A DNA stretch of 64,000 bases, taken from positions 326,301-390,300 of the forward strand of contig CAIMDB010000028.1 in the NCBI GenBank assembly GCA_903839675.1, written 5' to 3'. Under the pieces are notes generated by a model that was not told where the DNA came from, made no database searches, and saw only the letters and a list, made by a program, of their open reading frames with translations. The number at the start of each line of letters is the position of its first letter. Position 1 is the first letter of the stretch. Positions 52,026-62,320 of the stretch are shown here, in pieces. Source of the DNA: an uncultured Sphingomonadales bacterium (GTDB lineage Bacteria; Pseudomonadota; Alphaproteobacteria; Sphingomonadales; Sphingomonadaceae). Position numbers and translations under genes: made by a program.

Positions 52026-52708
52026 CCAAGGCGCCCATCCTGACTGTCACTGGCATGACCAAAGACTTTGGCGAAGGCGACACCCAGACGCATGTGCTCA
52101 AAGACATCAACCTTGCGATGGAGGCAGGCGAGATGGCGGCGCTGCTCGGCCCCTCGGGCTCCGGCAAGAGCACCCTGTTGACCATCCTTGGCACCCTGAT
52201 GCGGGCGAGCGGCGGTGCTTACGATATGTTGGGGGTCGACCTGATGCACGCGAGCGAAGCGCAGCGCACGGAGTTCAGGAGCCAGAATCTGGGCTTCGTC
52301 TTCCAGTTTCATCATTTGCTGCCTGATCTTTCAGCGCTGGAAAATGTGATGATGCCGGCGGCCTGTGCCGCAGGCCGGGAAACTACATCGATGCGCCAAC
52401 GGGCGGGCGAGTTGCTGGATGCGGTCGGCCTTTCAGACCGTCGGGATTTCCGTCCAGCGGCCATGTCCGGTGGCCAGCGCCAACGCGTTGCGGTCGCACG
52501 TGCGCTCATCAACAATCCGGTGCTGGTGCTGGCCGATGAACCGACCGGCAACCTCGATCGGGAGTCAGCCGATCACGTGATGGACCTTGTGCGCACGATT
52601 AACGAGACCATGGGCAGCAGCTTCCTGATTTCCACCCATGACGAGCATATCGCCGCACGATGCCAGCGCCGGATCGAATTGCTGGATGGCCGGATCGTGC
52701 GGTCCTGA
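52022..52708 (+). CDS. ABC transporter ATPase (LolD/MacB-type)
   Basis: The 228-residue ATPase has Walker A GPSGSGKST, Q-loop FQFHHLLPDLSALENVMMP, signature MSGGQRQRVAVARAL, Walker B VLVLADEPTGNLD and an H-loop STHDEHI. It powers the permease encoded just before. Together with the HlyD-like protein it forms a tripartite pump of the MacAB type; the substrate (drug, peptide, lipid) is not indicated. Confidence 0.93.
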   Translation: MTKAPILTVTGMTKDFGEGDTQTHVLKDINLAMEAGEMAALLGPSGSGKSTLLTILGTLMRASGGAYDMLGVDLMHASEAQRTEFRSQNLGFVFQFHHLLPDLSALENVMMPAACAAGRETTSMRQRAGELLDAVGLSDRRDFRPAAMSGGQRQRVAVARALINNPVLVLADEPTGNLDRESADHVMDLVRTINETMGSSFLISTHDEHIAARCQRRIELLDGRIVRS

Positions 52709-53020
52709 CCTTTATCAAAACTGGAAAATGGTGCCGGGGACGGCATCCAAAATATGTCAAAAAACGTTGAATTTTCGATACTTTTTGAAGTTAAAAATTT
52801 GGAGTTACCCCCAAAACAACCCCCAGAACAATTAGATGTCGCACAGTCAATGGACCTCATTCTCAATTTTCAGAACAAGGTGGTCACTAATTAACAAAAC
52901 ATGGGCTGATCATCAATGCCCTAACGCATTCCACATCGCCACCGGGTCAGTAGGCAGTTCATGTCATGAAACTGCTCTGGAGATTAGATGGCCGAAATGG
53001 CCGTCGTCTTTAACGCTTGA
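52709..53020. other. AT-richer intergenic segment, no gene seen
   Basis: About 310 bases with clearly lower GC than the flanking genes, with runs such as AAAAAACG and CTTTTTGAAG and no supported reading frame. It marks the border between the ABC operon and the RTX region. It may be the remnant of an integration event; no integrase or attachment site was recognised. Confidence 0.5.
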
Positions 53021-53413
53021 TACCAAGAGCCATATCCGTACCTGAAGTTCACAGGATACGCGGGGGGACATCCTGTCGACTGTATGGTCTGGTTAGACTG
53101 TTTGCCCATGCGCTTCGGCGGCGAACGTTGGTACGCCCTCTGTCCAATGACCGGACGCAAGTGCACGACGCTGGTCATGCCGCCCGGCCGGTCGCGCTTC
53201 GCCTCGGTGAAGGGCTGGGACGTGGCCTACGGGTCTCAGCGGGAGTGTGAGATACATCGCGCCCATCGGGCCATCTACAACGGCGAGACGCGCCTCAAGG
53301 CGCTGTCCAAATACACGCGCAAGCCGACACGGCAGAGACTGAAGGACAAGATCATGTCGCGTCAGCTTTTCGTGTGGGAGCAGACGGACAGGATTGCGAG
53401 CATGCTCGAGTAA
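53021..53413 (+). pseudogene. Fragment of a conserved hypothetical protein
   Basis: The frame from 53021 reads on to TAA at 53413 with MRFGGERWYALCPMTGRKC, MPPGRSRFASVKGWD, AYGSQRECEIHRAHRAI and KYTRKPTRQRLKDK. This looks like the C-terminal two-thirds of a protein family often found beside mobile DNA in alphaproteobacteria. The upstream part is missing: an in-frame TGA sits at 53018, and no ribosome-binding site precedes ATG 53084 or 53108. The start could still be real at ATG 53084 (109 residues). Family recall is from memory and unconfirmed. Confidence 0.5.
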
Positions 53414-53521
53414 GAGGTCTGCTAATGCGAACGACCGGACGCTGGCCTCCCCTGCGTCAATTCCCCTCAGTCATCAATGCGATGCAATCATCATGATAAT
53501 ACCATAAAATGGGAGGACCTT

Positions 53522-56500
53522 TTGACAAAACTTTGTCCAGAAAGCGATTCCATGCCTAATTCCAGCCCTACCGGCGATATCCGTATGCTTTCGCAGATCG
53601 GAGGCTCGAGCACACGAGCGTTGACTGCCTCAGACATAACCGATCCCACGACCCAGTTCTACTGGGACCCCGCGAACGGTGGAAATGGGCATATTTATCA
53701 ATTCAACAACACAGCCATGACATGGGCAGATGCGAAGGTTGCCGCTGAAGCCACCAGTATTGCCGGTTTGCAAGGCTACCTGGCAACCATCACTAGTGCA
53801 GGCGAGCAGGCTATAATTAGCCAGAACCTTCAGTCGGCTTGGGGGTATTGGGTGGGCGCTTCGAACGGCGGCTCTGGCGCGTTGTGGAGTTGGGTTACAG
53901 GGCCAGAAGCTGGAACTGCGTTTTGGCAGGGCATGGCATCTGGATCCGCCGTGGGCGGTCAATACACGAACTGGGATTCAGAACCCAATCCGAGCTATTA
54001 TGGTCCTCAGCCAAACGAGTATGGCGACCTTTACATGTTTATTGATGGAAAAACGCCATCATATAACTATGGAATTCAAACGCCTTATAAGTGGACAGAC
54101 GGTGCTTCTATTCATGCCGGCCAAGGCATTGCGTCTTTAGTCGAGTATTCTGGGATTGTCTCCGCCCCGGCGCCGGCAATTGTCGCATCGGTAAGTACGT
54201 TCATCCAAGGCTATACTCTTTACGCCGATGCTAGCCTGGTCACTGACCCAGACGGTGTTGGGACAGTCAGCTGGCAGTGGCAGCGGTCGACCGATGGCGG
54301 GACCAATTGGAATGACATCAGCAGCGCGAATGGTAACAGTTATACGCTGACTCAGTCCGACGTGGGCAATGTTGTGCGCTTAAAGGGCAGCTACACGGAC
54401 GGTAACGGCACAAGCGAAACGGTCTACAGTGCGCCCTCGACACCTGTCATCAACGTCAACGAAGCGCCGGTCATCGATAGCGACGGCGGCGCCGCGACCG
54501 CGTCGATCTCGATTTCTGAGAACACTACCGCAGTCACCACTGTCACTGCGATTGACCCTGATGCGAACACAACACTGACGTACAGCATCTCCGGCGGCGC
54601 TGATGCAGCCTTGTTCCAGATTGATGCCGCAACCGGCGTGCTGGCCTTTAAATCTGCCCCCAATTTCGAAGCGCCGACAGATGCCGGAGCCAACAATGTC
54701 TATGACGTTGTGGTGCAGGTATCAGATGGTGCACTTACGGATAGGCAGGCCATTGCTGTCACCGTTACCGACATTGCTGGACCGGTTGAAAGGGTCGGCA
54801 GCGAGCTTCTTGTGAATACAACAACGGCGGCCGAGCAAGCATGGCCGGCCATTGCTGGCTTAGCCGATGGCGGTTTTGTAGTCACATGGCACGATGGTTG
54901 GGGGAAAGACGGCCGCGGGGATTTTGACCAAATTGACGTCAAAGCTCAACTCTTCGATGCTGACGGAACAAAGGTCGGCGGCGAATTTCTGGTAAACAGC
55001 GAAACGCTTAATTTTCAGGGAAATCCGAGGATTACAAGCCTTGCCAATGGCGGCTTCGTGGTCGGATGGGAGGACTGGAGCGGCACGCTGGGCGATAGCA
55101 ATGGTCGAAGCGCCAAGGCTCAGATATTTGCGGCAGATGGTACAAAGGTTGGCAACGAATTTTTGGTTAATACCGAGACGGCAGGCGATCAGGTAGGGTT
55201 GGAACTCACGGCCCTATCCAACGGCGGCTTTGTGGCCAACTGGGGCACAATGGGAGGAAACTTCCTCAAAGCGCAGGTGTTTGCAGCGGACGGCACTAAG
55301 CTCGGCAGTGAGTTTTTTGCCCTCCCCGCAACACCAGGGCTTCAGCGCTCCTCTATAACGGCGCTTGGCGATGGTGGCTTTTTGTTGAGTTGGGGTTACG
55401 AAAGTCAAGCCCAAGGTGATGTCAGATCTACCATCTTAAAGGCGCAGATATTTGGGGCCGACGGAACTAAGGTTGGTAGCCAGTTTATGGTAAATACCTT
55501 AGACGCAAACCAGCTTATGCGCATAAGTGGTTCCGACCTATCCGACGGCGGCTTCGTCATCGTCTATAACAGTACGGCGCAGGTGTTTGCAGCAAACGGT
55601 ACTAAGGTTGGCAACGAATTTCTGATCAACGCCGACCCTGCCAGTAATCTTGTTTCTGTGGACAATATTAGAGGACACGCTGATGGTGAGTTCGTAGCCA
55701 CATGGACACAGTCCGGTACGCTGGGTGACCCCAGTCAAGGCATCCATGCGCAAGTGTTTACAGCTGACGGCACGAAGTTGGGCGGCGAGTTTCTGGTCAA
55801 CACCGAGACGGCAGGCTTACAGGAATCCTCAAGGGTAACCGGGCTTTCCAACGGCGGCTTTGCGGTTACGTGGCATGACCAAAGCGGGACGCTCGGCGAT
55901 AACAGCAGTTTTAGCATCAAGGCGCAGATTTTCAGCGTAGACGAAACCAACATTACGGGCGTCAACATTAAACCCGCCCTTACCAGCAACGGCGGCGGTG
56001 CGGCAGGCGCAGTTTCGGTCGCTGAGAACAGCACCGCAGTCACCAATGTCACTGCGGTTGACCCTGATGCGAACACGACCCTGACATATGCGATCTCAGG
56101 TGGTGTGGATGCCTCTCTGTTTCAGATCGACGCCGCCACCGGCGTGCTGTCCTTCAAATCCGCCCCCAATTTCGAAACACCCGCCGATGCCGGTGCAAAC
56201 AACGTTTACGACGTCGTGGTCCAAGTCTCAGACGGCGAACTGACCGACACGCAGGCCATTGCGGTCACCGTCACCAACGTGAACGAAGCACCAACCATCG
56301 CGACCAGTGCCTCGGTAGCAGAGAACAGCACGGCGGTTGCCACGCATGTGGCCAGTGACCCCGATGCAGGTGCCACGCTGACCCATTCGATCACCGGTGG
56401 TGCGGATGCCGCACTGTTCCAAATAAATGCGAGCACAGGCGCTCTGTCGTTTAAGTCAGCGCCCAACTTCGAAGCGCCGACCGATATCGGCCAGAACAAC

Positions 56501-59500
56501 GTCTATGACGTGATTGTTCAGGCCTCTGACGGATCGCTCTCGTCCTCGCAATCCGTCGCTGTGACCGTCACCAACGTGAACGAAGGGCCTGCCATTACCA
56601 GCAATGGCGGAGGCGCGAACGGCACAGCTTCGGTACTGGAGAACGCGACCGCAGTTGCAGTTGTGAGTGGCCAAGACCCGGACGCAAGCGCAACGCTGAC
56701 CTATTCGATCACGGGCGGCGCGGATGCCGCTCTGTTCCAGATCAACCAGAGCACAGGTGCCCTGTCGTTCAAGGCCGCGCGCAACTTTGAAGTCCCGGCA
56801 GATGTCGGCGGCGACAATGTCTATGATGTTGTCGTGCAGACGTCAGACGGCACGCTCACGGCCTCGCAGGCGCTCGCGGTGACCGTTGGTAACGTGAACG
56901 AAGCCCCGACAATCACCAACAACGGTGGTGCCGCGACCGGCAGTGCGTCTGTTGCCGAGAACAGCTCAGCCGTCATGACGGTGCTCGCGACCGATGTGGA
57001 TGCGGGCACGACGCTGACCTATTCGATTTCGGGTGGCGCAGATGCAGCGTTGTTCCAGATCAATTCGAGCACAGGCGCGCTGTCATTCATGGCCGCGCCA
57101 AACTTCGAAGCGGCGACGGACAACGGCCTCAACAACATCTACGACGTGACCGTTCAGGTCTCTGACGGGACGCTGACATCCTCGCAGGCCATTGCGGTGA
57201 CTGTGACCAACGTGAACGAGTTTGCCCCCGCCATTGACAGCAATGGAGGCCCGGCCGCCGGCACAATTTCGATGGCTGAGAATGGCACCGCCGTTACGAC
57301 CGTCCATGCGACCGATGCGGATGCGGGATCGACGATCCGTTATGCCATTGCAGGCGGTGCCGATGCTGCACTGTTCCAGATCGATACGGTGACAGGTGCT
57401 CTTGCCTTTAAGTCTGCACCCAACTTTGAAGCACCAACGGATACTGGCGTGAACAACGTCTATGACGTCACCGTGCAGGCGTCTGACGGGACCCGGACCT
57501 CATCACACGCGCTTTCAGTCACGGTGACCAATGTCCGCGAAGCGCCCGTGATCGGGTCGAACGGCGGTGGCGCATCAGCAAGCCTGTCCCTGAACGAAGG
57601 TGTGACCGCCGTTACTACGGTTGCGACATCGTTTGCTGAGGCGGGCACTACACTGGCCTACTCGATCACAGGCGGCGCAGACGCGGCGAAGTTCCAGATT
57701 AACGCAGGCACCGGCGCTCTGTCCTTCAATTCAGCGCCGGACTTTGAAGCGCCGACCGACGCTGGCCTCAACAATATCTATGATGTAACCGTTCAGGTCT
57801 CGGACGGGACAGTGACCGATACGCAGGCCATCGCGGTGTCAGTCGCAAACGTGAACGAGTTCGCGCCTGTCATTGATAGCAATGGTGGCTCTCCAGCCGG
57901 AACGGTCTCGGTTGCCGAAAACGGGACTGTTGTTACGACCGTCCACGCCACCGATGCGGATGCAGGTGCAGCGCTCGCCTATTCGATCACGGGTGGCGCA
58001 GATGCGGCGAAGTTCCAGATTGACGCCACAAGCGGCGCGCTCTCGTTCAAGGCTGCGCCAAACTTCGAACTGCCGACGGATAATGGCCAGAACAACGTTT
58101 ACGACGTGACCGTTCAGGTCTCCGACGGGACAAGGACTGACGTTCAGGCCTTGGTGATCTCGGTAACTGACGTCCAGGAAGCGCTGGTGATCTCCTCATA
58201 TGGCGGTGGCGATACAGCGAGCTTCGCCATCAAGGAGAATGCGCCTTCTGCGGCCACGATGAGTTTGAGCAGCTATAACTCCAACGGGGTGGTCAGCTAT
58301 TCCATTGTCGGTGGGGCGGATGCGGCTCTGTTTAACATTGGCACGTCCACAGGCGTGTTGACCTTCAAGGCCCAGCCCAACGTCGAGCTGCCGCAGGACC
58401 TCGGCCACAACAATATTTACGACGTTGTCATCAAGGCAGAGGACGGCACGTCCTTCGATACCCAGAGCCTCGCCATTGAGGTTGTGCGCATGATCCTTGG
58501 GAGCAGTGAAGCAAACACGCTGAATGGCACGACATCTGACGATCAAATTTTCGGATATGGCGGCGCTGACAAGCTTAACGGTCTTGCGGGCGATGACCTG
58601 CTCGACGGCGGTACAGGCGCTGACGTGATGACTGGCGGCCTTGGCAACGACACCTATGTCGTCGATGATAAGAGGGACAAGGTGGTCGAAACCGCCGCGC
58701 AAGGGATCGATAGAGTTGTAACAGATCTCAAAATTTATGAACTGACCGCCAACATTGAACAGCTAGAATTTGTAGACCTTGGCGCTGCTGCCATCGATCA
58801 TTTTGGTTATGGCAACGCGCTCGACAACCTGATCACCGGGGGTGCAGGCGCTGACAATCTCTTTGGCAAAGATGGCAACGATGTGCTCATCGGCGGCAAC
58901 GGGAATGACGCTCTGAGCGGCGATGCCGGTAACGATCTTCTCGATGGTGGCTTTGGTGCTGACAAGCTGTCTGGTGGTTTTGGTGACGATATGTATGTCG
59001 TCGACAATGCCGGGGACCGGATTACCGAGGCGAAGGATCGCGGAGCAGACACGGTCTATGCCTCCATCAGCCACACGTTGGGGACCGCCATTGAAAACCT
59101 CACGCTGACGGGCAGCGCAAACCTCAATGGGACCGGCAACAGTGAGGCCAACATCTTGGTTGGCAATAGCGGCGCTAATATCCTTTCAGGCGGTGCCGGT
59201 AATGATACGTTGGACGGCGGCTTAGGTAACGATACGCTCAACGGCGGACTTGGCGCGGACAACTTTGTGTTCTCAGCGCTGCTTGATCCGGCGACCAACG
59301 TGGACAGGATCACCAACTACTCCCGCAACGCCGGGGACCGGATCGTGCTCGATCAGTCGATCTTTGACGCGTTCACCGACCTTGGCGCCATCGGTGTGGA
59401 CCAGTTCTACGCCGCAGCCGGAGCCACAACCGCGCACGATGCGACAGACCGGATCATCCACAACACGACAACCGGAGCCATCTTCTACGATGCCGACGGT

Positions 59501-59590
59501 ATCGGCGGTCGGGACGCTGTCCTGTTCGCCACCATGACCACCCCCACGCCGACGATCTTGGCGGCGGCTGACTTCATGATTGTGGGGTAG
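53522..59590 (+). CDS. Giant RTX protein: C-type-lectin-like, cadherin-like repeats, type I secretion signal
   Basis: About 2022 residues. Order: C-type-lectin-like domain (about 45-212); Ig-like domain (216-308); cadherin-like repeat (313-418); six to seven repeats of about 55 residues with ADGTKVGGEFLVNTET and LSNGGFVVTW (423-813); eight cadherin-like repeats (818-1655), each with LTYSITGGADAALFQI and FEAPTDAGxNNVYDV; RTX nonapeptides GGxGxDxLx (about 1660-1900); and a C-terminal export region. It should be secreted without a signal peptide by a type I system and fold in calcium, probably as an adhesin. Start is TTG 53522, since GGAGG lies 5 bases upstream. An ATG at 53477 lacks this. No Lap-type retention module is seen. 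Confidence 0.85.
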   Translation: MTKLCPESDSMPNSSPTGDIRMLSQIGGSSTRALTASDITDPTTQFYWDPANGGNGHIYQFNNTAMTWADAKVAAEATSIAGLQGYLATITSAGEQAIISQNLQSAWGYWVGASNGGSGALWSWVTGPEAGTAFWQGMASGSAVGGQYTNWDSEPNPSYYGPQPNEYGDLYMFIDGKTPSYNYGIQTPYKWTDGASIHAGQGIASLVEYSGIVSAPAPAIVASVSTFIQGYTLYADASLVTDPDGVGTVSWQWQRSTDGGTNWNDISSANGNSYTLTQSDVGNVVRLKGSYTDGNGTSETVYSAPSTPVINVNEAPVIDSDGGAATASISISENTTAVTTVTAIDPDANTTLTYSISGGADAALFQIDAATGVLAFKSAPNFEAPTDAGANNVYDVVVQVSDGALTDRQAIAVTVTDIAGPVERVGSELLVNTTTAAEQAWPAIAGLADGGFVVTWHDGWGKDGRGDFDQIDVKAQLFDADGTKVGGEFLVNSETLNFQGNPRITSLANGGFVVGWEDWSGTLGDSNGRSAKAQIFAADGTKVGNEFLVNTETAGDQVGLELTALSNGGFVANWGTMGGNFLKAQVFAADGTKLGSEFFALPATPGLQRSSITALGDGGFLLSWGYESQAQGDVRSTILKAQIFGADGTKVGSQFMVNTLDANQLMRISGSDLSDGGFVIVYNSTAQVFAANGTKVGNEFLINADPASNLVSVDNIRGHADGEFVATWTQSGTLGDPSQGIHAQVFTADGTKLGGEFLVNTETAGLQESSRVTGLSNGGFAVTWHDQSGTLGDNSSFSIKAQIFSVDETNITGVNIKPALTSNGGGAAGAVSVAENSTAVTNVTAVDPDANTTLTYAISGGVDASLFQIDAATGVLSFKSAPNFETPADAGANNVYDVVVQVSDGELTDTQAIAVTVTNVNEAPTIATSASVAENSTAVATHVASDPDAGATLTHSITGGADAALFQINASTGALSFKSAPNFEAPTDIGQNNVYDVIVQASDGSLSSSQSVAVTVTNVNEGPAITSNGGGANGTASVLENATAVAVVSGQDPDASATLTYSITGGADAALFQINQSTGALSFKAARNFEVPADVGGDNVYDVVVQTSDGTLTASQALAVTVGNVNEAPTITNNGGAATGSASVAENSSAVMTVLATDVDAGTTLTYSISGGADAALFQINSSTGALSFMAAPNFEAATDNGLNNIYDVTVQVSDGTLTSSQAIAVTVTNVNEFAPAIDSNGGPAAGTISMAENGTAVTTVHATDADAGSTIRYAIAGGADAALFQIDTVTGALAFKSAPNFEAPTDTGVNNVYDVTVQASDGTRTSSHALSVTVTNVREAPVIGSNGGGASASLSLNEGVTAVTTVATSFAEAGTTLAYSITGGADAAKFQINAGTGALSFNSAPDFEAPTDAGLNNIYDVTVQVSDGTVTDTQAIAVSVANVNEFAPVIDSNGGSPAGTVSVAENGTVVTTVHATDADAGAALAYSITGGADAAKFQIDATSGALSFKAAPNFELPTDNGQNNVYDVTVQVSDGTRTDVQALVISVTDVQEALVISSYGGGDTASFAIKENAPSAATMSLSSYNSNGVVSYSIVGGADAALFNIGTSTGVLTFKAQPNVELPQDLGHNNIYDVVIKAEDGTSFDTQSLAIEVVRMILGSSEANTLNGTTSDDQIFGYGGADKLNGLAGDDLLDGGTGADVMTGGLGNDTYVVDDKRDKVVETAAQGIDRVVTDLKIYELTANIEQLEFVDLGAAAIDHFGYGNALDNLITGGAGADNLFGKDGNDVLIGGNGNDALSGDAGNDLLDGGFGADKLSGGFGDDMYVVDNAGDRITEAKDRGADTVYASISHTLGTAIENLTLTGSANLNGTGNSEANILVGNSGANILSGGAGNDTLDGGLGNDTLNGGLGADNFVFSALLDPATNVDRITNYSRNAGDRIVLDQSIFDAFTDLGAIGVDQFYAAAGATTAHDATDRIIHNTTTGAIFYDADGIGGRDAVLFATMTTPTPTILAAADFMIVG

Positions 59591-59680
59591 AGATCGTGAA
59601 GGTCGGGCTGATCAGCGGTGCATTGTGTTGCAATTGCGCAGCGCTGCTTTGTCTGATTAGAAACTTAGGGATGATGATTT

Positions 59681-62215
59681 GTGCAGATAGCTAAAAAATT
59701 TGGCAGCGAGTTTCAAGTCAACACTGCGACGGCATTAAATGCATTAACACCAACAATCACCGCTCTTGTCGGTGGCCGTTTCGTCGTTACCTGGATGTCA
59801 TATGACGATTTCTACGAGACTACCTGGAACATTAAAGCTCAGGTGTTCAGCGCGGACGGTGCCAAAATAGGCAACGAGTTTCTAGTTAACACTTACACAG
59901 CATCCTATCAGTTCGAACCGCATATCTCGGGTCTTGCCAATGGTGGTTTCGTAATCACGTGGGATGATCATAGCCGCACATTGGGCGATGAAACCTCTAG
60001 CGTCAAAGCTCAGATTTATAATGCAAACGGCGTCAAGGTCGGCGGCGAGTTTCTCGTTAACACCCAAACGACGGACACTCAACGGTTTCCAGAAATCACA
60101 AGTTTAGCCAATGGCAATTTTGTTGTCACATGGGAGGACTACAGTAGCACGGTTGGCAATTCTACAATCGTCAAGGTAAAGGCACAAGTGTTTAGCGCTG
60201 ATGGCGCAAAACTGGGTGGTGAGTTTCTCGTCAATACGGAAACGGACCGCTATGCCGGTAATCCTGATATAACGAGCCTTACCAACGGTGGTTTCGCAGT
60301 CACATGGTTTAGTGATTCTACCACCTTTGGTGATAACGGCCAAAGCATCATGGCGCGAGTGTTCCGCGCAGATGGTACGAGTACAGGCGCTGCATTTCTC
60401 GTCAATACCGAGACCACGGGTTTACAATGGTATCCAGAAATCACGTCTTTAAGTAACGGCAATTTTGTAGTTGTGTGGCAAGATCATGGCCGCACATTGG
60501 GCGATGTAAGCGGCACTAGCGTCAAAGCTCAGATTTATAATGCAAACGGCGTCAAGGTCGGCGGCGAGTTTCTTGTTAACACCCAAACGGTTGGTGATCA
60601 GTTTAATCCCAAAATATTAGGCCTTGCGAATGGAGGATTTGCAATATCATGGCAGGACGGTAGCCGTCCTTCATCGTCTCCGAGTGACACTGTCATAAAG
60701 GCACAGATATTTGACGCCGATGGCGTAAAAGATGGCGGTGAATTCATCATCAACAATTCGTATAATAGAAATCAGACAAATCCAGATGTTATTTTGATAA
60801 ATGGAAAAATTATAACTTCTTACGATTATAATAGAAACATTAGAGCACAGATTTTTGAAATCAGTCAGGTAGTTGACGAGAACAACAAATTTGTTACCAA
60901 AATTTTTGTCAGCACTTCAAATTTGGAAAATTCACTAACCTACGCAATTTCAGGCGGAGCAGATGCGTCATTTTTTCAGATCGATACAAATACAGGCATA
61001 CTTTCGTTTAGGTCTGCACCTGATTTTGAAGCACCCTCGGATGCGGGCGGTGATAACGTATACGACGTCGTCGTGCAGATTTTCGACGGTGCTTTGATCG
61101 ACACTCAGGCACTTTCTATATCTGTGGCTAACGTAGTGGGATTATTTTTGACTGGTTCAGGCGCCATAGATACACTTTCCGGGGGTGCCGACCAAGACGT
61201 GCTCAATGGCCTTGGAGGTATCGATAGCATGGACGGCAGAGGTGGCTCAGACATTTACGTCATCTCAAGTGCTAAGGAGCATCTAGCTGCCGAAATCCGT
61301 GACACTGGCCAATACGGTATCGATGAAGTGCGCTTCACTGCCATCAACGCAGATACGCTCAAGATTTTCGGAGGGGACACCGGGCTTGAGAGCATTGTCA
61401 TCGGCACGGGTACGGGCGCAGTCGCGGACAGTTCAGGCACGCTTGCTCTGAACATCGACGCATCCCTAGCCGTCAATGGTCTGACCTTGATCGGCAATGC
61501 AGGAGTGAACAAGCTCACGGGCACTGCCTTCGCGGACACAATAGATGGCGGCGCGGGTGCAGATAAGTTGTGGGGAGGTGCTGGCAATGACACCTACATC
61601 GCGGACAATGCCAAGGACTCGATCACCGAACAGCGAGACGGGGGAACTGACACTGTCATGGCCTCGGTGACCTATAGTTTGTCCGCAAATGTTGAGAACC
61701 TGACGCTGACTGGATCAAACAATATCAACGGCACCGGTAATTCCCTCGCGAACACCATTACAGGTAATGAGGGTAACAACATTCTAGCCGGTGGAACGGG
61801 CAGTGACACACTCGACGGCGGCATCGGCAACGACACACTGCTCGGCGGACTGGGCAATGACACCCTGACAGGGGGTGCCGGTGCAGACACATTCCTATTC
61901 GACACCAAACCACATGCGGCAACGAACAGTGATATAATCACCGACTTCTCACACAGTGGTGGCGACCACCTCCAGTTCAGCCTCAAGTCTTTCACCGGTT
62001 TGGGCAGTGTCGGTGATCTATCTATGGACCAGTTCTGGTCAGGTGCCGGTGTGACCGCAGCTCACGATGCGACTGACCGGATTATCTACAACACCACAAC
62101 GGGCGATCTGTTTTACGATGCCGATGGTTCAGGCAAGAGGTCAGCCGCGGTCCTTGTGGCGCACCTAGATAGCCATCCAGCGCTGATCTACAGCGACATC
62201 CAGATTATTGGGTAA
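59681..62215 (+). CDS. Second RTX protein, shorter paralogue
   Basis: The 844-residue protein has the same ~55-residue SADGAKxGGEFLVNTET/ANGGFVVTW repeats from its N-terminus (about 1-400), one cadherin-like repeat (about 405-485), RTX repeats in two blocks (490-560 and 605-735) and the shared C-terminal module (AHDATDRIIYNTTTGDLFYDADG). It lacks the lectin-like and Ig-like domains. Start GTG 59681, with AGGG ten bases upstream. It lies 90 bases after the giant gene and looks like a partial duplicate of it. Expected to be secreted by a type I system. Confidence 0.83.
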   Translation: MQIAKKFGSEFQVNTATALNALTPTITALVGGRFVVTWMSYDDFYETTWNIKAQVFSADGAKIGNEFLVNTYTASYQFEPHISGLANGGFVITWDDHSRTLGDETSSVKAQIYNANGVKVGGEFLVNTQTTDTQRFPEITSLANGNFVVTWEDYSSTVGNSTIVKVKAQVFSADGAKLGGEFLVNTETDRYAGNPDITSLTNGGFAVTWFSDSTTFGDNGQSIMARVFRADGTSTGAAFLVNTETTGLQWYPEITSLSNGNFVVVWQDHGRTLGDVSGTSVKAQIYNANGVKVGGEFLVNTQTVGDQFNPKILGLANGGFAISWQDGSRPSSSPSDTVIKAQIFDADGVKDGGEFIINNSYNRNQTNPDVILINGKIITSYDYNRNIRAQIFEISQVVDENNKFVTKIFVSTSNLENSLTYAISGGADASFFQIDTNTGILSFRSAPDFEAPSDAGGDNVYDVVVQIFDGALIDTQALSISVANVVGLFLTGSGAIDTLSGGADQDVLNGLGGIDSMDGRGGSDIYVISSAKEHLAAEIRDTGQYGIDEVRFTAINADTLKIFGGDTGLESIVIGTGTGAVADSSGTLALNIDASLAVNGLTLIGNAGVNKLTGTAFADTIDGGAGADKLWGGAGNDTYIADNAKDSITEQRDGGTDTVMASVTYSLSANVENLTLTGSNNINGTGNSLANTITGNEGNNILAGGTGSDTLDGGIGNDTLLGGLGNDTLTGGAGADTFLFDTKPHAATNSDIITDFSHSGGDHLQFSLKSFTGLGSVGDLSMDQFWSGAGVTAAHDATDRIIYNTTTGDLFYDADGSGKRSAAVLVAHLDSHPALIYSDIQIIG
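60001..60070 (+). repeat. Intragenic direct repeat, copy 1
   Basis: A 70-base segment coding for KAQIYNANGVKVGGEFLVN is repeated at 60520-60589 with one base change. The sequence just before it (the CGCACATTGGGCGATG stretch) is repeated too. Confidence 0.85.
60520..60589 (+). repeat. Intragenic direct repeat, copy 2
   Basis: Second copy of the 70-base segment, 519 bases from the first and in the same frame. Recombination between copies would delete 173 residues without a frameshift. Confidence 0.85.
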
Positions 62216-62320
62216 ACACACAATATTTTAGCTGAATCTGCCTTGAGGACATCCGTTCATTCGGGTGGCTCAAAAAAATATCCGGAACCGTCCAGCTCAG
62301 GGTCTCTGTTCTGATCAGCC

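Noticed and set aside
49763..52708. HlyD-type adaptor and ABC genes as the secretion system of the RTX proteins
   Set aside because: The permease is an FtsX/MacB type with a separate ATPase, not a fused HlyB-type exporter; a pseudogene and AT-rich DNA also separate it from the RTX genes.
53522..59590. CRISPR-like or satellite array because of the regular repeats
   Set aside because: The repeats are coding cadherin-like and RTX modules in one open frame, with diverged copies of about 300 bases.
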